Source: Bacteroidota bacterium (lineage in GTDB: Bacteria > Bacteroidota > Bacteroidia > Flavobacteriales > Weeksellaceae). From it: a stretch of DNA of 64,000 nucleotides. A program made the translations under genes and the position numbers. The notes beneath the pieces were generated by a model. It was not told the DNA's origin. It did no database searches and saw only the letters and a program-made list of their open reading frames with translations. The stretch lies in the NCBI GenBank assembly GCA_023461035.1, contig JAEWOD010000016.1, positions 186,001 through 250,000 on the forward strand, given 5' to 3'. Shown here piece after piece: positions 1 through 8,203 of this stretch. Each line of letters begins with the position of its first letter. Position 1 is the first letter of the stretch.

Positions 1-1377
1 GAAATTAAAATCTCCTTCAAAAGGAAAGAAATCTTCATTAGGATTTTCACCGCCTGCAACAGGAATTCCTTTATAATTCACAAAACGATATTGTAAATCA
101 CCAAATAATTCAAATTTATTCAAACTCAACAATGCCTTTGCATAAACCGAAACATCGTTTTTTTCAGATTGATTACGGTAAAATTCGACATCGGTTTTTT
201 GAGGAACAAAGTCTTTCACCCAAGTAACGATTCCGTAATGATCATTTTTAAATTGACTGGCAGAAAATCCGGTAAAAAATTTAAATTTCCCCAAATGTTG
301 ATTCTCCAAATTGAAATTTAAACCATAGTAATGATTGTCCAACCATTTTTGCCGGACCAAATCGGAATACTCCAAATCTGATTCGATTTTATATTCGGCC
401 AATTCAGCTCCTTGTTTATAATTTTCATAATATCCTTTTCCCCGCGTATAATAAAGAGTGGTGTTGGAGTGCCAATTTCTACCATATTTCTGCTCCCAGA
501 TCAAATGATTATGGTGTTGCTGATAATTGTCGGTCTCATTGTCATAATAGCCGATTACCTCTGTCCAATCTTCATTGTAAATCGCACCGGCAGAATTAAA
601 TCTTCGGTTGACAGCCATCGTTTCTACATCAATTCCATTCCAAGATTGATAGGTTTTTTCTTTTCCGAAAAATGTCCAATAGCGGAAACTCGTTTTCTCG
701 TTTACATCATATCGGGCATTCATCCCAAACGAAAATAAATCACTGAAGGCGCGGTCAATATATCCGTCAGATTTTATCAGTGAAGCATTAAAATCCATAC
801 GTAATTTTTGATTCAGAATTCTTCCGGTTCCTCCCTGCAAACTGTATTTTTGCGTAGCAAAACTTCCCCAGGAATTAGCGGATTCCAAAAAGGAATTGGA
901 AGAGGGCTGGGATGAATCCATGTTGACAATTGCCCCAAAAGCTCCGGTCCCGGAAGTGGAAGTTCCTACACCTCTTTGGATCATAATTGAATTCAAATTG
1001 GAAGTCAAATCGGGCATATTGACCCAAAAGACACCATGCGACTCGGGGTCGTTAAGGGCGACACCATTCATCGTGATGTTGATGTGTTCCTGTGCGATTC
1101 CTCTCACACGCAGCGACGAATAGCCGATTCCGGCTCCGGCATCTGAAGTGGTGACAACAGAAGTTGCATTTTGTAAAAGAGTCGGAATGTCTTGCCCTAA
1201 ATTCTTTTGGTTTAAATTCTGTTTCCCAATTTTTTCTGAAGTAATGGGAAGACGTTGGATGATTTCGACATAATCAAGCTCTACGACTGTGCTGTCGATG
1301 GTTTGGATGGAATCTTTGATTTGGCTAAATGCCACGGTTCCGCTCATCAGAGCGCATAAAAAAATCCTACTTTTCAT
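1..1377 (-). CDS. TonB-dependent outer-membrane receptor, probably for thiamine; C terminus cut off
   Basis: The reading frame runs without a stop from an ATG at 1377 to the left edge (459 codons), so the C-terminal barrel is missing. The N terminus is a signal peptide ending near AFSQ. A plug domain follows, with LRVRGIAQEHINITMNG (about residues 91-107), a segment ending in MIQRGVGTSTSGTGAFGA typical of TonB receptors, and then aromatic-rich beta-barrel strands. No carboxypeptidase-like N-terminal domain is visible. It lies about 70 nt downstream of a TPP riboswitch on the same strand, so the likely cargo is thiamine or a thiamine precursor. Riboswitch-linked TonB receptors of this kind are known in Bacteroidota. 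The family call is secure; the substrate is inferred from the riboswitch alone. Confidence 0.88.
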   Translation of the reverse strand, partial: MKSRIFLCALMSGTVAFSQIKDSIQTIDSTVVELDYVEIIQRLPITSEKIGKQNLNQKNLGQDIPTLLQNATSVVTTSDAGAGIGYSSLRVRGIAQEHINITMNGVALNDPESHGVFWVNMPDLTSNLNSIMIQRGVGTSTSGTGAFGAIVNMDSSQPSSNSFLESANSWGSFATQKYSLQGGTGRILNQKLRMDFNASLIKSDGYIDRAFSDLFSFGMNARYDVNEKTSFRYWTFFGKEKTYQSWNGIDVETMAVNRRFNSAGAIYNEDWTEVIGYYDNETDNYQQHHNHLIWEQKYGRNWHSNTTLYYTRGKGYYENYKQGAELAEYKIESDLEYSDLVRQKWLDNHYYGLNFNLENQHLGKFKFFTGFSASQFKNDHYGIVTWVKDFVPQKTDVEFYRNQSEKNDVSVYAKALLSLNKFELFGDLQYRFVNYKGIPVAGGENPNEDFFPFEGDFNF

Positions 1378-1448
1378 TTTATTTTTATTAAATGAAAGGT
1401 GGATTTACCCTTGATTGAAAATTCTTTTTGGAAAAGAATCCTTTCAAT

Positions 1449-1532
1449 TTCCCTTGGCAGCATTACCTGCCCAGGTTCTTTGGGTATAATCTCAGCCTGT
1501 CCGCCGTAGCGGCAAGCACCCCTTTCTGGTTA
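1449..1532 (-). promoter_or_regulatory. TPP (THI-box) riboswitch aptamer
   Basis: Read on the minus strand, the segment carries the THI-element landmarks in the right order: AGGGGTGC, then a GCCG/CGGC helix (GCCGCTACGGC), GGCTGAGA, TACCCAAAGAACCTG, GGTAATGC and finally AAGGGAA. Together these form the five-helix TPP aptamer. It lies between the stop of the lipoprotein gene at 1582 and the receptor ATG at 1377, in the receptor's orientation. The following 70 nt hold a weak AT-rich hairpin (ATTCTTTT/AAAAGAAT, about 1412-1437), so the mode of control cannot be decided by eye. Expected effect: thiamine pyrophosphate lowers receptor expression. Confidence 0.9.
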
Positions 1533-1581
1533 TTTTTTACAAATGTAGAACTTTTGTTCGTGGAACAAAAGAAATTCGGCT

Positions 1582-2505
1582 TTATAGTTTGGTTGCTGTT
1601 GCCCCAAAATTTGTATTGACCTGCAACTCACGCACTAAGTTCGGATCTTTTACAGCATCTGTGGGGATCGTCGTTTGCAAAAGATAAACAGGAAACGGGG
1701 TTATGGCATTATTATAATTGGTTGGAATAGGGGTTAAAATCAACTTTGCGCCGCGTACATCTACCGGGAAAAAGTCTTCAGGAAAAGAACCACCATTTGT
1801 GTTGGGAAGTTGTAAAAAATCCTCCCCTGAAAAATCAGGGACATTGGATGCAAAAGCAGATGGAATGAAGATGCGGGAGTTATCACCTATCGTATCGTTT
1901 TCGATTACACCCATATTTAAATTGTAGGACAGACCATCATTTCCGGTTTTGGTTAACCAAGCCTGGTATTTGATGTCTCCGTATTCGAGTTGAATAGTGG
2001 TTTCCATTTCGGAACCGCTTCCTTTAAAAAACCAGATTCCGTTTGTTCCGTATTCATCCTGATTTTCATCAGGAACCGAAGCATTTTGAACTGTATAAGA
2101 TGCCGAAATGCGGTTGGCCAAACTCAAAACGCCGTTTGAAACTTCTGCATTTGGGCTGAGTTGAGCAGTATTTCCATTGAAGTCACCCAACAATAACACA
2201 TAATTGGAAGGAGCCGCAGATCCGCTTGCCTCCACTGTAATGGCAAATGATTCGGCTGTCGACAAATCGGTAGTTTCTATTTCGCTGAATCTAGCCCGAT
2301 TATTTTGTAAAGAATCATTTGTGATTTTTCCTACCGAAACATAACTTCCGTCCACCAAGAGCCATCCTTCATAATAGTAATTCTCGGGTAATTCCGGCAA
2401 ATTAAAATCCGTCACCTCCATTCTTCCCGTTTCGTCCAGCACTTCTGTTTCACTACAATTGTAGAAAAATAGCGTTATGCACAGGATCACAAATATTTTT
2501 TTCAT
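1582..2505 (-). CDS. Secreted lipoprotein of unknown function
   Basis: An ATG at 2505 gives an N terminus MKKIFVILCITLFFYNCSE, a lipoprotein signal with Cys at the lipobox; the longer start at 2526 would spoil it. The mature protein (about 290 aa) is predicted to be anchored in a membrane. Residues about 45-125 (YEGWLLVDGSYVSVGK, then FAITVEASGSAAPSNYVLLLGDF) look like the extracytoplasmic beta-sandwich of anti-sigma-K (RskA-like) proteins, but there is no cytoplasmic anti-sigma part or transmembrane helix. I do not recognise a specific function. It is upstream of the riboswitch on the same strand but probably transcribed separately. Confidence 0.7.
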   Translation of the reverse strand: MKKIFVILCITLFFYNCSETEVLDETGRMEVTDFNLPELPENYYYEGWLLVDGSYVSVGKITNDSLQNNRARFSEIETTDLSTAESFAITVEASGSAAPSNYVLLLGDFNGNTAQLSPNAEVSNGVLSLANRISASYTVQNASVPDENQDEYGTNGIWFFKGSGSEMETTIQLEYGDIKYQAWLTKTGNDGLSYNLNMGVIENDTIGDNSRIFIPSAFASNVPDFSGEDFLQLPNTNGGSFPEDFFPVDVRGAKLILTPIPTNYNNAITPFPVYLLQTTIPTDAVKDPNLVRELQVNTNFGATATKL

Positions 2506-2631
2506 TTGAATTTGTTTATGCTCCAAAATTAAAAAAAATCTCCTTCTTAAATATTGAAAAGGTTAAAGGGAAAATATAAAGGAAAAAGTATAAAGGAAAA
2601 GGACTCAGTCACTCGCAATTCAACTATTCAA

Positions 2632-2670
2632 AAAACCCTCCCTGCACATCGGCAAGGGAGGGTTTTAATC
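2632..2670 (-). terminator. Rho-independent terminator after the DUF2147 gene
   Basis: Strong GC-rich hairpin: AAAACCCTCCCT pairs with AGGGAGGGTTTT around a short loop. The stem lies 15-50 nt past the stop of the minus-strand DUF2147 gene and reads into T residues on that strand. Confidence 0.75.
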
Positions 2671-2681
2671 TTGTAAGAATA

Positions 2682-3110
2682 TCATTCTACCCTTTCCCAG
2701 GTCTGGGTTCTTCCCAACAGGGATACGCCCAAATAACCTCTTACTTCCAGGGTGTTTTTGTCCTTTAATTTCATGCTGCATTTGTATTGTTTTCCTGAAT
2801 TGGGATCCAAAATATGTCCGCCCGACCAATCACTTCCATCTTTTTCCAACCCCCATATGATGGTCATTCCTTTTATGGGTTTGTCTTTATTATCACCATC
2901 ACACTCGGTGCATTTTGCATTTTCTTTTCCGGCAGTCAAAATTTTTGTAACATCACCCTGAAGTTTTCCCGATTTGGTTTCATAAATTTTTACATAAGAT
3001 TTTTCCTTTCCGGTTTTATCATCAATGGTCTTCCAGGTGCCTATCGGAGATTGAGCATAAACCATCATTCCAAAAAACAATACCATGGAAGCAGTTAGTA
3101 ATTTTTTCAT
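2682..3110 (-). CDS. Secreted DUF2147 family protein
   Basis: 142 aa with a cleavable signal peptide (MKKLLTASMVLFFGMMVYAQ), so it is exported. The mature part starts SPIGTWKTIDDKTGKEKSYVKIYE and continues with GKLQGDV, a CTECDGDNKDKPIKGM loop with two cysteines, GGHILDPNSGKQYKC and LEVRGYLGVSLLGRTQTW, all hallmarks of DUF2147, a small lipocalin-like beta-barrel fold. Family members are common in Proteobacteria and Bacteroidota; their function is unknown. It ends at its own terminator and appears monocistronic. Confidence 0.85.
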   Translation of the reverse strand: MKKLLTASMVLFFGMMVYAQSPIGTWKTIDDKTGKEKSYVKIYETKSGKLQGDVTKILTAGKENAKCTECDGDNKDKPIKGMTIIWGLEKDGSDWSGGHILDPNSGKQYKCSMKLKDKNTLEVRGYLGVSLLGRTQTWERVE

Positions 3111-3193
3111 TTTTTTCTATCATTTGGTTTATACTAAATTAGAATTATTTTTTGAATAATTGACATTTTCATGAATTTCAAATTAAATATCCA

Positions 3194-3562
3194 TTATTCA
3201 TAAACAAAAAATGCATTCTCCAAATGCTGGATTTCCCATCCCGAATTGGATTTAAATAAACTCATGATATCAAATCTGGTTTCCAAAACGATTTCATTTT
3301 CTGTGAGAAAAGCATCGGCAGCCATGATCAAAAGTCTTCTTTTTGTTTTGGTTACAGCAACTTCCGGTTCCACCAATGGATTAAATTTACGTGCTTTTAC
3401 TTCTACAATTACGATTTGGTTTCGATTCATATCCTGCGCGATGATATCGATTTCCGCTTTTTGATACCGAAAATTCCTTTTTAGAATTTCATAATTCTTT
3501 TCTTCTAAAAACTTAGCCGCTCTGAATTCCGCTTCTTTTCCAAATTCGTTATGATCTGCCAT
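3194..3562 (-). CDS. YraN/UPF0102 family endonuclease-like protein
   Basis: 122 aa, the usual length of YraN proteins. It contains GKEAEFRAAKFLEEKNYEIL, NFRYQKAEIDIIAQD and IVIVEVKAR, which make up the (E)...D...ExK restriction-endonuclease-like core (Asp in EIDII, EVK motif). Members of this family are predicted nucleases of unclear role, sometimes linked to competence or repair. It stands between the DUF2147 gene and upp, with about 95 nt on the upp side. Confidence 0.88.
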   Translation of the reverse strand: MADHNEFGKEAEFRAAKFLEEKNYEILKRNFRYQKAEIDIIAQDMNRNQIVIVEVKARKFNPLVEPEVAVTKTKRRLLIMAADAFLTENEIVLETRFDIMSLFKSNSGWEIQHLENAFFVYE

Positions 3563-3657
3563 TTTTAATTGAAAGGTTAATTAACTTATCGAGGTTGTTT
3601 TGATTAATAAAGAATCAATATACAATTGACAGCATACATTATACAATTATTAAAAAA

Positions 3658-4287
3658 TTAATTTGTTCCAAATAACCGGTCTCCCGCATCGCCCAATCCG
3701 GGAACGATATAACCGTTTTCGTTTAATTTTTCATCCATCGCCGCCAGATAAATCGGGATTTCCGGATAATTTTTATGTACAAATTCGACTCCTTCCGGAC
3801 AACCCACCAAACAAGCCAGCCTGATAGATTTCACTTTATAGGAAGTCAAAATTTCAATTGCTTTAACAGCTGAACCGCCTGTTGCCAACATAGGATCCAG
3901 AATGATGATGTCCCGATTTTCCATGTTAGGAGGCAGTTTACAGAGATACTCCACCGGTTGTAAGGTATCGTGATCCCGATAAATACCTATGTGTCCGGTT
4001 TTGGCATTGGGAATTAAATTTTGAATCCCCTCCACCATTCCCAATCCGGCGCGGAGAATCGGCACCAAAACCAAATCCTCACCTTTTATCCTATAACCTG
4101 TCGTTTTACAAATGGGCGTTTCGATTTCAAAAGTTTCTGTCTCTAAATCCCGCGTGATTTCGTAGCACATGAGCGCAGAAATTTCGTTGACCAATTCCTT
4201 AAACATTTTAGTCGGGGTTTCTTTCCGGCGAATTTGGGTCATTTTGGAAAGGATAAGCGGATGTTTTATGATGTGTAAATGATTCAT
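3658..4287 (-). CDS. upp: Uracil phosphoribosyltransferase
   Basis: 209 aa. Salvages uracil: uracil + PRPP gives UMP + diphosphate. The N terminus HIIKHPLILSKMTQIRRKET is typical of Upp. Later come VLVPILRAGLGMVEG (about residues 74-88), the PRPP-binding loop IILDPMLATGGSA (about 128-140) and the uracil-binding C terminus YIVPGLGDAGDRLFGTN. The ATG follows the stop codon of the LD-carboxypeptidase gene without a single intervening base, so the two genes are probably co-transcribed and translationally coupled. Confidence 0.95.
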   Translation of the reverse strand: MNHLHIIKHPLILSKMTQIRRKETPTKMFKELVNEISALMCYEITRDLETETFEIETPICKTTGYRIKGEDLVLVPILRAGLGMVEGIQNLIPNAKTGHIGIYRDHDTLQPVEYLCKLPPNMENRDIIILDPMLATGGSAVKAIEILTSYKVKSIRLACLVGCPEGVEFVHKNYPEIPIYLAAMDEKLNENGYIVPGLGDAGDRLFGTN

Positions 4288-5211
4288 TTAAATATATTCT
4301 AATTTTATTTTTTCAACTGATATTTTTAATTCCACTTCCCTTCCTAAAATCAACGCCCGATTATCTCCTATATGTCCTGCCGGAAAACCGAAACAAACCG
4401 GGATTTGATAATTTTCCATAAACTGATGGATGATTTGATAACTCGTCGGGTCAAATTCAGAATGGAAATCCGGGTTTTCATCTTCTACATCCATTCGCGT
4501 AAAACTACCCACAATTAATCCTTTGATACGACCCAATAATCCGGAGCGTTTCAAATTCATCATCATCCGATCCAGATGGTACCAGTTTTCATTCCAGTCC
4601 TCGATGAACAAAATCAGATTGTCTCCTTGCAAGGCCGATAAACTTCCGGTCAAACTATAGATAAGAGAAAGATTTCCACCTACCAATTTCCCCCTTACAT
4701 TCCCCGTTTTATTCAGAGAATGTGCAGAAATTTCATAGGATAATTCTTCGCCAAAAAGAACTTTTTTAAGTGAGGAAAAGGTTTCGGGATGGTAAGTTGT
4801 ATTTAATTTTTTGATGGTTAAACCGTGTAGGGTCGGTATATCCCAATTATTCAAATGATTATGAAAAACGGTAATATCTGAATATCCGATAAGCCATTTT
4901 GGTTTTTGGATAAATTTTTCCCAATCGAGTTGGTCGATTAAATGAACGGCTCCATAACCACCTCTTGCACACCAAATGGCTTTGATTTCATCATGATCCA
5001 ACGCCCATTGAAAATCGCGAATCCTTGACTGGACTGTACCTGCAAAATGATAACCGTTATAAAAATCATCAAACAAATGTTCCGCCAATACAGGGACTAA
5101 TCCTAAAGAAATCAAGAAATCGATATTTTCCTGCAGTTCTTCTTTGAAAACTCGTCCGGAAGGTGCGACAATGGCAACCTTGTCATTGGGTTTTAAAAAA
5201 TCGGGATTCAA
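4288..5211 (-). CDS. LD-carboxypeptidase (peptidase family S66, LdcA-like)
   Basis: 307 aa. Members cut the terminal D-alanine from tetrapeptides during murein recycling, in the cytoplasm. Visible family motifs are KVAIVAPSG at the N terminus, AIWCARGGYG, WLIGYSDITVFHN with the nucleophilic Ser (GYSD), and C-terminal GFPAGHIGDNRALILG with the catalytic His. No signal peptide. It is the first gene of a two-gene unit with upp. An AmgK/MurU-type sugar recycling operon lies about 10 kb away, which fits a cell that recycles its wall. Confidence 0.9.
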   Translation of the reverse strand: MNPDFLKPNDKVAIVAPSGRVFKEELQENIDFLISLGLVPVLAEHLFDDFYNGYHFAGTVQSRIRDFQWALDHDEIKAIWCARGGYGAVHLIDQLDWEKFIQKPKWLIGYSDITVFHNHLNNWDIPTLHGLTIKKLNTTYHPETFSSLKKVLFGEELSYEISAHSLNKTGNVRGKLVGGNLSLIYSLTGSLSALQGDNLILFIEDWNENWYHLDRMMMNLKRSGLLGRIKGLIVGSFTRMDVEDENPDFHSEFDPTSYQIIHQFMENYQIPVCFGFPAGHIGDNRALILGREVELKISVEKIKLEYI

Positions 5212-5334
5212 AATAAATTTTTGAATAAAAGTAGGAATTTTTTGATGGAAGACAGAAGCGGGAGGATAGAAGTTTTTTTGGTTAGAGTGAAAAAAAGCAA
5301 ATCTCGATTTTCATGAATTCTATTGCCAAATTCC

Positions 5335-5342
5335 TACATTTG
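5335..5342 (+). promoter_or_regulatory. Candidate -7 promoter element of meaB
   Basis: TACATTTG matches the Bacteroidota -7 consensus TAnnTTTG. It ends 6 nt before the ATG at 5349, so transcription would begin at or next to the start codon. No convincing -33 TTTG lies 19-21 bp upstream. Confidence 0.4.
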
Positions 5343-5348
5343 TTTGAA

Positions 5349-6317
5349 ATGAAAACAGAATCAATTGCAGAATTAGCAGAAGGAATCAAGAATGGCAACC
5401 GCGTTTTACTGAGCCGTGCCATCACTTTGGCTGAAAGTTCCTTGCCGGAGCATCAGAGCCAGGCACATCAATTAATTCAGAAACTCATGCCGTGGATCGG
5501 GAAATCCAAACGTATTGCGATAACCGGTGTGCCCGGTGTAGGGAAAAGTACATTTATCGAAAGTTTTGGAAAATTGTTGACCGATAAAGGTTTGAAAGTG
5601 GCTGTATTGGCAATTGATCCAAGCAGTTCGTTGTCCGGTGGAAGTATTTTGGGTGATAAAACGCGCATGGAAGATTTGGCGAGAAATCCATTGGCATTTA
5701 TCCGGCCTTCAGCAACCGGTGGTTTTCTCGGTGGAATTGCATCGAGAACTTTTGAAACGATGTTGTTATGTGAAGCTGCAGGGTTTGATGTGGTTTTGAT
5801 TGAGACGGTCGGAGTCGGGCAGTCTGAAACTTTGGTTTATGATATGACCGATTTCTTTTTGTTTTTACAAATTCCGGGCGGAGGAGATGATTTACAGGGC
5901 ATTAAACGCGGAATTATGGAAATGTCTGATTTGATTTTTATCAATAAGACGGACGAATTTGGATCTGAAAAAGCGAAGGAAGTAAAAGTGACATTGGCAA
6001 GAGCCATGCAATTTTTGCCTCAAAACGATTCAGGATGGAAACGAAAGGTTTTATTGGGTTCCGGTCTGACAGGAAAGGGTTTGGAGGAAGTTTGGGATGA
6101 AATTTTGGTGTATTTTGATTTAGTTGAAAAATCCGGGTATTTAGAAAAAAGAAGAACCCGTCAAAACACTTTGCGTGTCCATGAATATATAAAGGAACAA
6201 GTAAACCGGCACGTAACGAGGTTAATCAAAGAAGACTCTGTTCAATGGGATTTGGATAAAAATCCATATCTGATTGCTGAAGAATGGGTGCGGGAAAATT
6301 TGGGAATTAATCAATAA
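5349..6317 (+). CDS. meaB: MeaB/ArgK-type GTPase, chaperone of methylmalonyl-CoA mutase
   Basis: A G3E GTPase that protects and reloads the B12 cofactor of methylmalonyl-CoA mutase. Motifs: Walker A GVPGVGKST, then AVLAIDPSSSLSGGSILGDKTRM, FIRPSATGGFLGG, DVVLIETVGVGQSE (Walker B region) and the base-recognition motif NKTD. I chose the ATG at 5349 over an in-frame ATG at 5313 because a promoter-like element lies between them and the protein then begins MKTESIAELAEGI as expected. No mutase gene is in this window. It converges with the NlpC/P60 gene, the two overlapping by 11 bp. Confidence 0.92.
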   Translation: MKTESIAELAEGIKNGNRVLLSRAITLAESSLPEHQSQAHQLIQKLMPWIGKSKRIAITGVPGVGKSTFIESFGKLLTDKGLKVAVLAIDPSSSLSGGSILGDKTRMEDLARNPLAFIRPSATGGFLGGIASRTFETMLLCEAAGFDVVLIETVGVGQSETLVYDMTDFFLFLQIPGGGDDLQGIKRGIMEMSDLIFINKTDEFGSEKAKEVKVTLARAMQFLPQNDSGWKRKVLLGSGLTGKGLEEVWDEILVYFDLVEKSGYLEKRRTRQNTLRVHEYIKEQVNRHVTRLIKEDSVQWDLDKNPYLIAEEWVRENLGINQ

Positions 6318-6942
6318 TTCGCTTGGCGTAAAGATATCTTTTTGACCAATATTCCATGCTTAATGGTGATACGGTTACGCCTTGGGAAGTAGAAGCGTGA
6401 ATGAATTCGATTTCGCCTTCATCAGATACATTATGAACTATGCCAACGTGAGAAACACGGCTTCCGCCATTTGTGGCAAAAAACACCAAATCACCTGCCC
6501 GGATTTCATCTTTTGAAACGATGTGACCTTCTTTGGCCTGAGCTGCTGAAACACGTGGTAATTCATGGTTAAACATCTGGAAAACACTTTGAACAAAGGC
6601 AGAACAATCAATTCCAGTTCGGGTAGTGCCTCCATAACGATAAGGCGTTCCTAAATAAGTTTCGGCTTCCGATAAAATCTGGGTTACAAATGAATTCATC
6701 GCCATCGTGTGAATTTCATTTAACTCTTCGATGGCAGATTTTTCCGGTTTAACTTTAACAGTTTTAACTTCTTCCGATTTATTATCAGCAAATAATTTTT
6801 TGTTGATGATAGAACTTTCTGTATAATAGGATCTTTCCAATGGAACATAACTCGATTTTGCCTGAGTCGTAGAAATCATTGACCCACAGGAAGTTAAGAA
6901 AATTGAAATTAATAAAATAGTTAGAATTGTAAGCCCTCTCAT
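6307..6942 (-). CDS. NlpC/P60 family lipoprotein, cell-wall endopeptidase
   Basis: 211 aa. The lipoprotein signal MRGLTILTILLISIFLTSCGS has its lipobox Cys at 19. A linker of about 75 residues precedes a C40 peptidase domain: YLGTPYRYGGTTRTGIDCSAFVQSVF (nucleophile Cys in DCSAF), GDLVFFATNGGSRVSHVGIV (catalytic His) and FIHAS (polar third residue). The family cleaves peptidoglycan stem peptides, here probably from a membrane-anchored position. A -7-like TAGATTTG lies at 6990-6997 on the minus strand. The 3' end overlaps the end of meaB. Confidence 0.92.
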   Translation of the reverse strand: MRGLTILTILLISIFLTSCGSMISTTQAKSSYVPLERSYYTESSIINKKLFADNKSEEVKTVKVKPEKSAIEELNEIHTMAMNSFVTQILSEAETYLGTPYRYGGTTRTGIDCSAFVQSVFQMFNHELPRVSAAQAKEGHIVSKDEIRAGDLVFFATNGGSRVSHVGIVHNVSDEGEIEFIHASTSQGVTVSPLSMEYWSKRYLYAKRIID

Positions 6943-7083
6943 ACTTGATCCCGTTCAAAAAGTATTGTGTGTTTTTCTCTTTACAAACGCAAATCTAATC
7001 GGAATAGTGAGTGGATTGCCCGGGATAAGTCAATTTTATGAAAACATTAACTTATGTTTAAATTCTTTAACTATTTTTTATAA

Positions 7084-7110
7084 AAGCTGCCGCTTAGGTT
7101 ACGGCAGCCT
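7084..7110 (-). terminator. Hairpin downstream of the mscS-like gene
   Basis: GCTGCCG and CGGCAGC (7086-7107) form a 7-bp GC stem around a 9-nt loop, about 70 nt past the stop of the minus-strand channel gene. On that strand it runs into CTTTTATAAAAAA. A second, weaker hairpin AGTCTA/TAGACT (7151-7173) lies just after the stop. Confidence 0.5.
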
Positions 7111-7176
7111 TGTTGTTTAACATTATTGGTTAGGTTAGGGAATGTTAAACAGTCTAGAGTTTAGGTTTAGACTCTC

Positions 7177-7998
7177 TTAATTAGGTTTTTCCAATATTTT
7201 AATCTCATAATTGGTAACTTTTTTTATGGGATAAACTATTTTTTCATTTTCTGTTTTTAAAACCAAGCAAATGTTATCTATGGATTCGATGATCCCAATG
7301 TCTTGTCCTATCTGAATTTTCATTCCGATTTCTAAATTCTTTTTTGTATAAAATCCGAGAATCAATCTATATACTATGTCCTTTGATCCTAATCCAACAG
7401 CGATGGTAACGGCAACCAACGCAGCTCCTATGATATAGGTCAAATTGTCGGAGATTATCTGAGTATCGATTCCGATTTGGTTTAAAGCAGTGATGGAAAC
7501 AAAGATGAAAATAAGATAAAAAATTACGGAACTGATGGCCTTTGCTCCTCCTGAATCGATAGATTTAATCAGAGAATAAATCAGTTTTCGGGCTTGAGAT
7601 GCCAGATATAGTCCGAGCATAAAAATCACCAATCCTATGAAAAGTTTAGGGAGATATTCCAGCAATTTTCCAATTTGCTCTGAAACGATTTTCAATTCTA
7701 GAAATTCGGCTCCTATGATTAATACTATTAAAACATATACAAATTTCAGGATGCCCAAAATGATTTTGGATAGATTTAATTCGACATTCATGCTTCGCAG
7801 AAAATCCATTTCATTTAACATGGCATTCGCTTTTTCAATTTTTGAAAACTTCAAAAGTCGTTTTACAACCCATATTAAAATTTTATATAATATAATTGCC
7901 CCAATTATAAATCCCAATCCTTTTAAAATTTGGGGAAAAGCGTTTAAAAAATTGTTATAAAAATTTTCAACTAAATCTAATGGAAGTTCCATGCGCAT
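7177..7998 (-). CDS. MscS-family small-conductance mechanosensitive channel
   Basis: 273 aa inner-membrane protein with four hydrophobic segments: residues about 22-45, 80-100, 115-135 and 155-200. The last contains the pore-lining helix region NLTYIIGAALVAVTIAVGLGSKDIV, which resembles TM3 of MscS. A small beta domain follows (LEIGMKIQIGQDIGIIESI). It is shorter than E. coli MscS at the C terminus, as in the compact channel-like members. Members open under membrane tension or carry small solutes. It is the third gene of an operon with an ECF sigma factor and a 63-aa protein (13 nt gap). Translation could also start at 7992. Confidence 0.85.
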   Translation of the reverse strand: MRMELPLDLVENFYNNFLNAFPQILKGLGFIIGAIILYKILIWVVKRLLKFSKIEKANAMLNEMDFLRSMNVELNLSKIILGILKFVYVLIVLIIGAEFLELKIVSEQIGKLLEYLPKLFIGLVIFMLGLYLASQARKLIYSLIKSIDSGGAKAISSVIFYLIFIFVSITALNQIGIDTQIISDNLTYIIGAALVAVTIAVGLGSKDIVYRLILGFYTKKNLEIGMKIQIGQDIGIIESIDNICLVLKTENEKIVYPIKKVTNYEIKILEKPN

Positions 7999-8011
7999 TG
8001 GTTTCTAATGG

Positions 8012-8203
8012 TTAATCTTTTTTCTTTTTACGTTCGGTAGCATTTAATAAATTAAATATGGAAGACGGATATTTTACGGAAACTAAATCGGTCATATCCA
8101 AAGCTAATTTTATCATACGTATATCATTCATCACATGATCCCGAAGTATTTCAGGAACTTGTTGATTTTCGATAATGTTTTTAAATGGATTTTCCATTTT
8201 CAT
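8012..8203 (-). CDS. Small protein of unknown function between ECF sigma and MscS
   Basis: 63 aa, MKMENPFKNII to a highly basic tail RKKKKD. It has no membrane segment and no recognised domain. Its ATG overlaps the end of the sigma factor gene by 4 bp, indicating translational coupling. Position after an ECF sigma gene is where anti-sigma factors sit, but this protein is far shorter than the usual ones and has no membrane helix. A soluble partner of the sigma factor is possible but unproven. Confidence 0.65.
   Translation of the reverse strand: MKMENPFKNIIENQQVPEILRDHVMNDIRMIKLALDMTDLVSVKYPSSIFNLLNATERKKKKD

Noticed and set aside
1428..1619. Plus-strand ORF of 63 codons across the riboswitch
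   Set aside because: It lies opposite the TPP aptamer and the end of the lipoprotein gene; its composition is not protein-like.
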